Positions 1 through 11,362 of a stretch of 64,000 nucleotides of DNA are shown here, piece by piece. The notes below the pieces were generated by a model. That model ran no database searches and was not told the origin of the DNA. It saw nothing but the letters and a program-made list of their open reading frames with translations. The stretch comes from Tetrahymena thermophila SB210 (taxonomy: Eukaryota; Ciliophora; Oligohymenophorea; Hymenostomatida; Tetrahymenidae), in assembly GCF_000189635.1 (NCBI RefSeq), contig NW_002476563.1, forward strand, positions 62,001-126,000, written 5' to 3'. The translations under genes and the position numbers were made by a program. Numbering within the stretch: the stretch's first letter is position 1; each line of letters begins with the position of its first letter.

Positions 1-3000
1 TTATATAATAAATTTTGAAATTCGTTTATTTTAGCAATAAAATTACTTCTTGTTCTAAAATTATATTTAGCTTAACAGTTATTTTATTAATTTACTTCTT
101 ACTCACTAACATTTTCACTAGTTTATGAATCAAATTATGTTTGATTTTTGTTTTGGAATTCAGAAAACTTTATATTTACTTTCGGACTAAATTATTAGCT
201 AAAAATAATATTTTATGTTGTAGATTAGCTTTCTGAGTTAAACTAAACCAAAAATTTTTTTGAAGAATTTTAATTTGGATTTAATTATGAGCTGTTCTAT
301 TTTAAAATACTCTTTTCTTTCATCCTTTTGGAAAGAAGCGTTTTTCTGGTAGAATAAGTAAAATTGTTTGTCTCTTTAAAGCTATTTTCATCATTAGGCT
401 AAGGAATAGAAAAGAAAGGAGCATTTTTATCTCTTTTTTTTCTCTAAATATAATCTTAGATAGAAAGTCTAAGAAGCTAAAAATTGTTGAATTTTTTAAA
501 CGAATTGTCTTCTGTGCAGTAGATTAATAAATAAAGAGAGTTCATATGTTATTTTAATTATGATTTAAAGAATTTGAAACATGTTTAATCCTTTTTCAAA
601 CACCCTTTTAAAATTAATATAACTTTAGTTTTTTTTAACAAATGATAATTAAGCTTAATTAAGACATCTAAGTAAATTAAGACAATTTTTAAAAATGCTG
701 CTACTTGCAAAATATAAGCAATAATAGTACCAAGGTATAAAATAATATCTTATTCTATAACATTAAGCAGGATATATAATATTGTTAGCAAACAGCAAAT
801 TTAAGAAAAAAATAAATCTATTTTGTAGTATTTAATCTTTTAGTATGGCTTTTTTTTAAAAAATTAAACTTAGTTTTTCAGATAAAAAAAGTAATCTTAC
901 TTAATATTTTTGTAAGAGCAAAAGATAGCAGTAGAGGATAATTAACATCAAAGAAGCTTTACTAAGTACATCTGAATCAAAATATATAACTAAAAATACT
1001 AAGAGCAGTCTTAGGTTCATTGCTAAAAACTCCCACAAATAAAATTTTTATCTATATCCACAAATTAGGAAACCATACTTATTAAAAAATAAAAAATAAA
1101 TATATAAATGGTAATATGAGTTACCGTAACTTCCTACTTATTCTAATAAAGCAAAAATTCAAAATTGTACTCATTTTTTTTAATTGGCTTTGGGTAGAAA
1201 TTAATTCAAAAATAACTATTGCTAAAAGAGTAATTAAGAAGCTACGGTAGTTAATTTAAGAATATAAATACCTTTTTAATTAATTCAAATTGATGTGAAA
1301 ATTTATCAATATGCTATGATTTACTCCATATTTTATAAATTAATATTCCTGGTACTAAAACTATCCATAAAAATGTCATTGGCATTATCATAGATGTTAT
1401 CAAAATCACATGATTGGTTGAATAGCACTTTTCTAATAAGTAGTAGTTCATAAATGACTCCTTACCTATCTTTTTGCAAGTAAAAATCTAAACCAAAGAC
1501 TCAAAAGAGCTTTACTACAAAAAAAAGAATAGGAACACGAAACAAATGACAGCAGAGTCTTTCTAGAAATATATTTGCTTATAAAAAATATTTTTTCAAA
1601 TATAAATTTACCTTGAGCTCAAAATAAAAGGAGTTCTTATCTTGTTTAGAGAAATAACTTATTAGTTTAACTATTAAAACATAGAATAAGAACCCTAAGG
1701 GAATAACTATTAAAGGAAAAGCTATAAAAAATAGCACTTTGTAATAATATACTGGTAAGATAGTACTAAATTTACTTATTATACAATCCAACAAATTTTA
1801 ATTGGAATTTACGGGAGAAAATATTGAGATTATTTGTAAGTTAAATATTGGTTTTGGACTAAGACTGGAAATACTAATAAAGATTTAAAGATATCTAATC
1901 ATCAATCTGCTATAAAAACTTTTTTCGCCTATTTAACCAGAATTACCTAATCTAATTAGTCCTAACTTATCAATAATCAAGACCTTAGTCATCATATTTA
2001 AATTAATTTTTGTTTAGTAAAATAAATATGTCAAATATAATAATGTAATGAAACATATAAAAATCTATTCAGCTATTTATTTTACTTCTGATTAACATTA
2101 ATAACAATTAACTTGTAAATCGCTTTTTCCATAAGAATTATTCCAAAATTATCCTAGTACATCACAAGTCTAGCATAGAGGTCCTATTAAACTTTGGTTT
2201 TTTATTAATTTAATATATTTGAAACTAAAATAATTTTTGGGAAAAAATTACCCTTCAGAGCAATAATTAGTATCTTGTTATCCGTTACAATAGTTTTACG
2301 ATTTAGTACAAGGTATTATATCATCGCTGAATTTATCAGATCTCCAAAATCCTTATTTTAAATTTATTTAGCTTCCTTAACAAGAAATAGTTGATGAGTA
2401 ATCACAAGGCTTGCATTACATATTACTAGTATTTGATTTTGGATCTTCAATAGAATATGTACCATTTTAACATGTTAAGCAGTTAGCTAATGAACAAGAT
2501 GTGCAAGCTGATTATATTATTTCTCCTATTTAACAATCTCTAAAGTTGTAATCAATATAAATAGTTAAAGTATCAGTAAACCCTTGTGTTTAATTAGAAA
2601 ATAAGTAGAATCCTTTAAATTACAACACTGCTCTACCTCTTTTACCTAATTACCCTTATTTTTTATAAAATATATTAAAATCTGCTCAAGTTTTTACAAT
2701 TTTTTATTTGATATACCATAAATCCTCTTTAATTTTATTCATTTTTCCTTAATTATTTTTTTCAATTTTGATTTGTTAGATAAATACCAATTTTCACTAT
2801 TTATAAGCGAGGTTTGTGAGAATTGATAAGGATTTATGGTATTATTAAAAAATTACCTGATACTTAGTACTAATTTAAAAGAAATTCATCTAGCTCAAAA
2901 GGTTGAATAGTTGCACCCTATAATTTCAAGTCAATTTACCTTAAATCTTGAATATTGTTGAGCAAATATAGCTCCTAGAGCTCAACATAATATTAAGAAA

Positions 3001-6000
3001 ATTCTTAATATATTCTATCAGGTATATTTTTTTAATTTTAGAATTTTACTTAATTTCCTTCTTCGTCTAAGATGTTTATTTTCAAAATATTATTTTGTGT
3101 TCCACTTTATACATCTTTAAATACATATATTGATCCATTTTGTAAAGACTGATTATTAATTTTAGCACTTTATGGAAAAGAGCAGAAATTGTTACCATAG
3201 AATTAACCATAATTATCTATGCATTTATTTTAATAAGTGGTACCACATGAATCTTTAACTAACTTGCTACTATTATTTTTAAGGAATAAGGGTATAGAGG
3301 TCAAATATCTAGCTATTCCTCCAATTAAAGCTTTGTTTCTTTCAAAAGTACTATTCTATATTTAGATATTTGAGTCATTAAGCAAAAAAACTCCTCCATT
3401 TTCTCTTGCTGTGTTATTTGTAAAAGTTACATTATTTAGCACACAATCACATTTATCAATAAAATACAGCGATCCTCCATCTTTATATAAAATAATTAAT
3501 ATAAAATTAATAATTAAAAATATTGTAAATAATTACTTTAAGCTTCATTATCTATAAATTAACTATTTTATATTTTAACATGAGAAGCATCAAAATAAAA
3601 GACACCTCCTCCATATTATGTAGAATAAAGTTTATTTGAAATAAAATAAGATTAATCTATAATCACTTAGCTTTAGTTAATTACAATAGGTGAAATATTT
3701 TCTTATTAACTCTCTTCTAGAGTAAAATTTGTTATTTAAAGCTAATTTGAAATAAGCGTTATTAAGCCAACAGATGAGCTGCTTAATTAACTTTTCATAA
3801 ATGTGCTTAAAAGATCAATAGAGGAAGAATTAGTATATATCATATAGCTATCTGGAATTAAGTACTTATTTTACTTTATTTCACTAAATGACATTCCAAA
3901 GTAACTATCTTATACTTCCAAACTATTAATTAAAGAGTTTTGAGATGAATATAAAAATTAATGGCCATTAATTATTGCTAGATTAATATTATTATTAAAC
4001 TTTAAATAGCTAATGATAATATTGGTAGATATTACAGTCTACAAAAAGAAAGAGAGCTAAGTGCTAATATTATCAAAAATCTCATTTTATTCTATAGTAA
4101 TTTTATGCACGTGCTAAATTAAAAAGAAATTAGTCAAATTAATTTTGTTATTTACAATCTTATTATTTCTAAATATAAATTCTGAATCATAATTAAAATC
4201 AACAGTGTTGTTAAAAGTAAGAAATTGTTTTGTATTTATATTATTATCAGCAAAGTAGCTCTGTTCTATAATTATATATTATGTGTTTTAAATAATTAAG
4301 GAAGTTTCAATATTTTAATTAGTAATACTGACATTATTAAAACTAAAATAGTACAGATTTTAAGCATTTAAAGATTTATTGTTAAAGATTATTTAACATG
4401 AAATAAATTATAATTAAAATAATTAAACATTTCCTCGTTAATATTGCTGCTATTGGTCTTCATCTTATAAATAAATTATCAAATTTTATAAATATATTTC
4501 TACTAACGTTTATGAGTTGATTAACTAATTTAAGTTAATAATTCCTTTAACATAATTCTATTTATTAGCTCCATTTATTGTAAGGGTAACTTGTAAATTT
4601 GCATTAGAATCCACTATTGGAAATCCTTAGAATTTAAAATTTTCATTCATATTTACTTAAATGTAATGTCTCATTTAATAACCATTATCTATCAAAATAT
4701 TTTTCCTCAAATTCTAAAACTATTAAAGTCTTTTATTTAACTAAAAATAATCAGCATCATTAGTATTATATTCGCAATTGCTTTTTCCTTTAGTATCTAT
4801 CATCATGTAATTAATACCATTATAATTATATGAAAGAACACTTATTATATAATCAAATACTACTTTTTGGATTTTTAAATAAATATTTTCATAAAATTAG
4901 TTTCTATTAATAAATTATTATATGACTTTCAATTATTTCTATTCAGGATCTTCACTTTAATCAATTACTGAAAAAGTCTACCCAAATTACACAAAAATTT
5001 ATCTATTTTTAAGAAGAGTAACTTTTCTCTTCATAAAATTGGTCTCCACTAGAAAATTACTCTGATAGAAATTTATTAATTCAAATGTGTAATAATCATA
5101 TAGAATATAGTAGAAATCAGAACTCACTAAAATTAATTTGTATTTTGGTTAAAGTATAATTTACTAATATGTCTACCATCGAGATGCTGTTTAAATAAGC
5201 TTCAGTAAAGTAAATGAATCTTAATCATCGTTTCTATAGATTTGGCAATAGTTGAAATTTTACAAGTTTACTAAAATATAATCAGAATTTACAATAACTT
5301 AAAAAATAGGATATCCTAAATGAGTTTATCTTTAAACTTTTACATCATCATTTTCGACTAGGTATTAAACTAATTAACTATCAAATGAGTAACTAAAAAT
5401 TATTTAATCTGTATATATTATCAAATCTATTATAGCTAGCTGATGAATAAGTGGAAATTATTTTGTTATCAAACCTGTTGAACTTTCAATAAAAGCAATA
5501 GATTGATTGACAAATATAATTATAAATTCAGTTGATTATAAAATACCATTGTATAACTTATATAACGGCTTATCTAATTTCTACTGATATAATTTTAAGA
5601 AATCATATGTATTACCATTCTAAATAATTTAATATGATATAATCTATTAATTATATCCGCATATAATTATGTCTTACTTGTTAACACTATGAGAGCATTC
5701 TACTTAAATTTTTTGAATTAATTCTAAATTTTTTTTGTAGATTAAATTAATCTACTTTGTAGTGGCTATAACAAAAATATCTTCGTTTATTAAATATATT
5801 GTATTATTAAATCTATCATTAAATTAAAAGATAGGCCCATTTACTGTCTGTTAATCCATTAAAGACCACTTTTAAATATTACCATCAGATCTAGTATAAT
5901 ATAGGTTGTTATTGTTTTCATCAAAAGCATAACTTATAATAGAAGATGCTCTATGTATAATCTAAAAATAGCTATTTTGAATAGAAAACTCATATTCCCA

Positions 6001-9000
6001 AAATTTTACTGTTTAATCATTCGAAAATGAAATAATCTAAAATAATTTATAAATTTTCTGTATTTAAAAATATTTAAAGAATTAAAATATACCTAAAATG
6101 AGTTCTAATTTAGTATAAAAGAATTTATGACATCTTTATGCTAATCAAAAACTTGAATAACATTCAGTAAAGGAAATTAAAGTAAAACTATTCTAAAATT
6201 AGAATCTGAAATAATTAAAATTTAATTATCCTTTAATTTAATAAATAATATAATTAATTTATAAATTAAAAAAATTTAAAATAAAATACTTACTAAATCT
6301 AAATAGCCATATTAAATTTAAGCTATGTTTTTATATTAAAATAGTGGTATTTGAGCATTTTAAGAATTATATGGCCATATTTATACTTTATTATCTAATC
6401 CCATGCTCACAAACCTTTAATTAATAGGATCTAGAGCTATAGATTATACTTAACCCTATTATAAAAATAGAAAGTAAGTAAGTAAGTAAGTACAGATTAA
6501 ATAATGTTAAAAGAAATTATTACTTGATGAATAGGATACTGTTTTCTAAAAATGTAGCTTTAGGAAGTAATATTGTAATTCCAAAGATACCCATCTTAGT
6601 CAAAAGTAAGTATACATTAATTATGCTTGTCATATGCCCCATCATTTCCTTGTAAAACTTAAATAATGTGAACTTATTAATCTATGCTACTTAGTTAAAT
6701 TAATAATGGAAACCAATCTAACTTTTTTAATTATTGATAAAATAAATTACTTATTGTTTTTTTAATTTATTATTTAAACATAATAACATTTAATTTAAAA
6801 TTTTATATAATTTTCTATTTATAAGGCTTATTAATTGAAGTAAATACTATATTATTTTTTTATTCATTAAATCATAATTAATCATCTAGTTTTGATTTAT
6901 TTTTTAAAATAATAAAAAAATTAAATTAAACTTAAAGCTCATAATAATAAATATATGAATAAGTGAAGTAACTTCTAACAAACAAATCATAATGATCTTA
7001 TTTATTTTTTTCAAATATAATTAAAATTGAAATCAGATAAAATAAAAAATAAGTATAACTTATTAGTTCGAAAAATATAACTTCATGTTCTTAAAGAGCA
7101 AGGTTTTTTATAAGAGTTTATTAATAAATAAAAAAAATCATATTCCCAACAAATGTGTGCTTTCTTCCATTTAAAAATTGCAAAACTGTAAGCATTATTT
7201 AATTTAACCCTTATGTAAGTCACAGAAGTTATAATGGAAATTCGATAACATATGATTTAGCTCAAAAATATAGCTGTTCTTTCATTTGAAATATCACCAA
7301 CCATGATATCTGTGATTTTTCATGTAATTATTATATCATTATAGGCAAAAATTTTTTTGTTCAACAGCATAATTATTTTCTTTATATTTTATATTGCTGT
7401 TCCTGCATTTTAACTATCACTAATCGTAATATCTAGATTTGTGATATTTCAAATTTAGTTAAAAAATATTTTAAAATTGGATATTTAAGAGGGTTAGAAA
7501 AAAGGAGTTTTTAAAGTATTTTTTAAATAAAATCAAGTTTAAAAATTTACTCCAAATAACATTAAAAAGTTATTTGCTTAATCAATTATAATTCTAGTGA
7601 CAGTGTAAATCTACAGCAAATATTAATAATCTTTAAGCAAATAGAAATGTTTAATTGATTTATCGTTCTTCCATACATAAATACTCCCTCCTCCGCAACC
7701 TGAGATTATTCTGTTATTTTCTACGTCTACAGCAAAAGTACTAATAATTTGGCAATCAATAGGATCATGCTAAAGTAATTATATGAATTTTAATTTTGGA
7801 TAACTATGAACAGCTATAGTGTTATCTATTGAAGAAGTCACAATAATATTCCATTCATAAATAATATTTAATTGATTTATTTATTGGAGATGCTTTTTAA
7901 AAAACAAATAATTAATATAAAATTAAGAATGAATAGGTACATGAAAAATAAAATAAAATTACTTCAAATTATGATACTAAAATCAGATTATACTTTTAAA
8001 GATCATACTAATAAACTTTATTAGTATAAATAAATATGCTATTTGTTTACTAATCTATAACTCCTCCTTAAGTTTTCTCTACAAATTAAATTTGATTCAT
8101 TAATTTTTTCTAAGTGTAATCAATAAAATAAATCATAAGTCCTGAACCATAAATAATTTTTTTATAAGAAGTGTTTATCTAAAATGTAGAAAGTGTAATT
8201 TAACTAGTCGCCATCCAATCACAAACCTATAAATAAACAAAATATTGGTAGTGAGTTATTAAAGGAATTTAATTTACTTGTTAAAGAGATGAGTAATCGT
8301 AACTAAAGATTTGGTTGGTAGAAAGCAAAATAATTAATAATTTTTCCTCTTCATCAATTTAGATTGAGGAAACAGTAGAACTAAATTAATCAAGTTATTC
8401 ATTTTTTAAAAAAATTTAAGATTAAACATCAATAAAAATAAGTTAGTTTCCATCAGAGACAACTAAGAGTAATTTTTCATCAAGCAATAGTATACACTAG
8501 TTTGGTATTGTAAATGCAAAATTAATTATTTTTAAATCATTTGTCTATTTGTTAATTAGGATAATTTCGTTTGGAAAAGCCATTAAAATAACCAAATATT
8601 AATTTCCAAAGCAAACATTTTAAGATACTTAATTTTACTTTTACATAAATTATATACTTTTTATATTTATGTTTTAAGGATTCTCTATAATTGCAATCTA
8701 TTTATAAAAATAAAATGTTTCTAATTTTTAACAAAAAATTAATATTTAAGTAAAATTTACTTAGAGAGTACCAACTACATTAAAAAGGATCAATGAGTTT
8801 GAAAAAGTATCAAAGTATGTTTAATTAGAATTATAATTTTGTAAATTTAAAGTATTTATTTAAATTTAGTGATTACTATCCTATCCTTTTGTGAGCATTT
8901 GTATCAAATTTTAATACACAATAATTAGTCCATATTGACTTTAAAAAACTTATACAGTATAATTGGTAATTGGCGAATCGTAGAGTAGATTAAATTATTT

Positions 9001-10892
9001 AGAATTAAAAACAAATAATTTTAAGCTTAAATCAATCACTAAAATAATTTCTAAATCGTTGTCAAAATATACTTAGCTAACTTTGAAATCATTATCAAAA
9101 TTTAGAGTTTGTAAAAAAGTTCCATCAAGATACGTTGTTATTACTAAATAATTTTAAGGAGACCAAATAGGCCAAATATATATTTAGTCACCTTACTATT
9201 TTATAAAATGAATTTATTTTTAGGATTTTTAATAAAAAACCAAACCTTGTTGAATTATAATCTACTTTAAGTTGAGAGATTATAGTACTAAGTCAGATAT
9301 TCACCCTTCGGAAAGCTAAAGTACCCTAATTTCCCCTAATTCTCAATCATATAAATTCTAAGTAACTCATCATCAAAGTAAAGACCTTCTACTTATTCCA
9401 TTGGAACATCGTTTGTATAGAAGCAGCTTGTATGCCTTTTTATTTGCCCACTTGTTATATCTATAAATACCATTCCACTAGATGTTAGAGTTTTTAATAT
9501 GGAACCTTCAAAAATAGCATTAGGAGTAACTCCAAAAAGTAATCTTATTGATCATTAAATTAAATTTAGAAAACTATTTATAAAAAATGTAATTTTACTA
9601 TGAGCCTAAGCATTTGTTAAGTTGTATAACTCTATTTTCGTTTACTACCACAGTTATCATTGTTTAATTTCCATAAAATACTGTGAAATCATCTCCTACA
9701 ATTAGTTTAGTGTAATTTATCAATTTTAAATCTTGAAGACGTAGAGCATTAAGATTATCATACACATGATAATCATTATAATCCATCGATTATGTAGCAG
9801 GATTTATAAACTAAGAACCAAAATAAATCATTGAATTATTTCCACATACTATCAAAGACCCATCATTTAAAAATCCATAGTCATTAATCAAATTTGGAGA
9901 GAAAAAAAGTAAATTGGTTGAATTAAAACTTTAATCCAAAGAAAAAATAGAATATCCACTTATATTATAACTTATGAATGTTAATCCTTAGCTTTATTAG
10001 AATTTCAAACGAGTAATATTTCCTAATTAAAATTATAATGTATTTTAAATTTCAAAATTAGTTTAGCTTATCATGTAAATCTTATTATTAGATGAAAGAA
10101 CATATATGTAGTCTTAACTAAAATCACTTTCGCATTGAATTCCATCAGAATCTAATTATAATTAAGAAGATTATTCAACCGAGCGAAGGTAGACCTTTTA
10201 AATTTGCAAAAAAATTTTGTAAAAAATTCTTTATACATTTAAAATTATAATAATTGAAATAATCAGTAATTAATTTCAAAACGAAAGCAAATTAAAAAGT
10301 AGAAATAAATAACTTCATTAAAAAAAGAAAATTATCTTTGATTTTTAATTTAATAAAAGAGGAAAAATAAAATATATTTTACATAGTTATCTTTAGGGTA
10401 GTACAAAATATTATTTTTAATGTTGTAACAAACTTAAACTTATTACTATTAACTATCTACCAATTCATAGTTAAATTTAATAGCTGTACTATCCTATTGA
10501 TAGAGACTTGATTAATATACATTATAATTGGTATCTATTATGTATATGAAAGTTTGTGGTAAAGATGGATCAGAAATGTTGATTTGCTTATCAGTAAAAA
10601 TAGAATGAATTTGAATTTTTTGATCTGAAAAATATGAAGTTGAATAAAAAAGACTAGCATCTGTAAGATTCCACACTCCAAGCAATCCTTAACTTCCATA
10701 ATCTACCATTAGCAACTCATATTTATCTTTATTTTTAAAGAATAATTATTCTCCTCCTAAAACATTCTAATCTCCTATTTATCCTTAACAACTAGTAGAG
10801 GAATAGCCTAAATCAATGTCAAAAGGGCAAATATCTTAAAATGAGATTTTAATTAAATTTAGACAAGTTAATATTATTAAAAGCTTATCCAT
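1..10892 (-). CDS. G1: giant signal-peptide / beta-propeller / beta-helix / Cys-rich / multipass membrane protein (3' end outside window)
   Basis: Read with TAA/TAG as Gln. The ATG at 10890-10892 opens a signal peptide (MDKLLIILTCLNLIKISFQ). GT...AG introns and continuous frame give these exons: 10383-10892, 9599-10194, 9246-9543, 8761-9195, 8278-8697, 7963-8226, 7551-7892, 6524-6721, 6294-6455, 6093-6230, 3537-6036, 2857-3480, 2252-2654, 1612-2191, 1272-1460, 901-1077 and <1-848. Residues about 20-1300 look like secreted beta-propeller blades, with WD-like ends such as GGGSIYVWKND, DGYLWNYN, NKVQIWPYN and QTVKFWEYE. Residues about 1650-2050 carry Pmp-like repeats (GGGVFYFD, GGSLYFID, ENGGVFLLND, FERNKALIGG), as in right-handed beta-helices. 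A Cys-rich segment follows, ending YCSEGLIGPLCQTCD. Several hydrophobic spans come next, then KYGFLICGYRQKFYLWEF (a motif I associate with ciliate membrane proteins), more spans and a Q/N-rich tail. The frame is still open at base 1. Function is unknown; a surface receptor or adhesin is an inference. No broken frame was found in the exons I translated. Confidence 0.85.
1121..1250 (-). repeat. Inverted repeat inside intron 15 (G1)
   Basis: The arms are 1121-1140 (TTACCGTAACTTCCTACTTA) and 1231-1250, which on the other strand reads CTACCGTAGCTTCTTAATTA; about 15 of 20 positions pair. The right arm lies about 21 bases from the 5' splice site (1271) and the left arm about 43 bases from the 3' splice site (1078). 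The same pair occurs in G2 (12903-13033), G3 (28731-28860), G4 (40465-40582) and G5 (52362-52494). It could be an intron-folding stem or the ends of a small transposon (MITE) inserted before the array expanded. Confidence 0.7.
2713..2842 (-). repeat. Inverted repeat inside intron 12 (G1)
   Basis: The 13-base arms ATACCATAAATCC (2713-2725) and GGATTTATGGTAT (2830-2842) are perfectly complementary. They sit close to the two splice sites of intron 12 (2655-2856). Matching but less perfect arms exist in the other copies: G2 around 14520 and 14935, G3 around 30350 and 30470, G4 around 42070 and 42515, G5 around 53985 and 54110. Confidence 0.65.
6472..6492. repeat. (AAGT)n tract in intron 8 of G1
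   Basis: Five tandem AAGT units lie in the intron 6456-6523. The homologous introns of G2 and G3 have only one or two units, so the tract is length-variable among copies. Confidence 0.8.
7284..7454. repeat. Small inverted-repeat unit (MITE-like) in the enlarged intron 7 of G1
   Basis: The perfect 14-base inverted repeat ATTTGAAATATCAC (7284-7297) and GTGATATTTCAAAT (7441-7454) bounds a 171-base unit, with further imperfect pairing just inside. It lies in the roughly 550 bases of intron 7 (6722-7550) that G2, G3 and G4 lack. No clear target-site duplication was found, so a small nonautonomous transposon is only a suggestion. Confidence 0.45.
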
Positions 10893-11140
10893 TTTTACAA
10901 AATAGTTATTTATTTATCCTTTTATAATATTGATTTTGAAAAATTAACTTATATTAATTTTTTTTATTAAACATTTAAATTTTACGTTAATACTACATTT
11001 CAACTCATAAAATATGTTTATTTGACAAATAAAAAATATTGACTTTTAATAATAAATAATATAAAAAGGAAACAATAGTGAGTTGTGATCTTGAGACCTA
11101 ATGAAAAATAATTTTCCAAATAATTATTTACTTTTTTAGA
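10893..11140 (-). promoter_or_regulatory. Conserved upstream block of G1
   Basis: Noncoding sequence shared with the regions upstream of the truncated copy, G3, G4 and G5. Landmarks are a GATTTTGAAAA-like stretch close to the start, then on the plus strand ACTCATAAAATATG, TTGACTTTTAATAATAAATAA and TATAAAAAGG about 130-170 bases before the ATG. It probably holds the promoter and 5' leader. No specific factor site is recognised. The remaining spacer down to the G2 stop (about 11141-11362) is A+T-rich with no other feature seen. Confidence 0.5.
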
Positions 11141-11362
11141 AATTAGCAAATATTTCTCTTAATTTATAAAAATATATTTATTTAAATAAATATCTATCTT
11201 TTTTAACCATAGAAAAAAAATAAATACTGTAGAATACCCTTTAAGTCGCAAATTAGAAAATAAATAATTTTGCTATTTAATAGAAAATTTTAAAAATAAT
11301 TTCAAATCTAAAAATATTTTTGAAAGCCATTCATATTAATATTTTTAATACTTATATAAAAT

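Noticed and set aside
1579..1794. Short minus-strand frame starting MLDCIISKF, repeated near 13386 and 40834
   Set aside because: It is an inner piece of exon 14 of the large genes that runs into the following intron. The Met is not a start: the same frame continues upstream through the Cys-rich exon.
7500..7560. TGA shortly after exon 7 as the end of a separate propeller gene
   Set aside because: TGA follows in G1, G2 and G3 but not in G4 or G5. The GGA/GTAAATTT donor is present in all copies, and the next exon continues propeller sequence in phase with no signal peptide or start.
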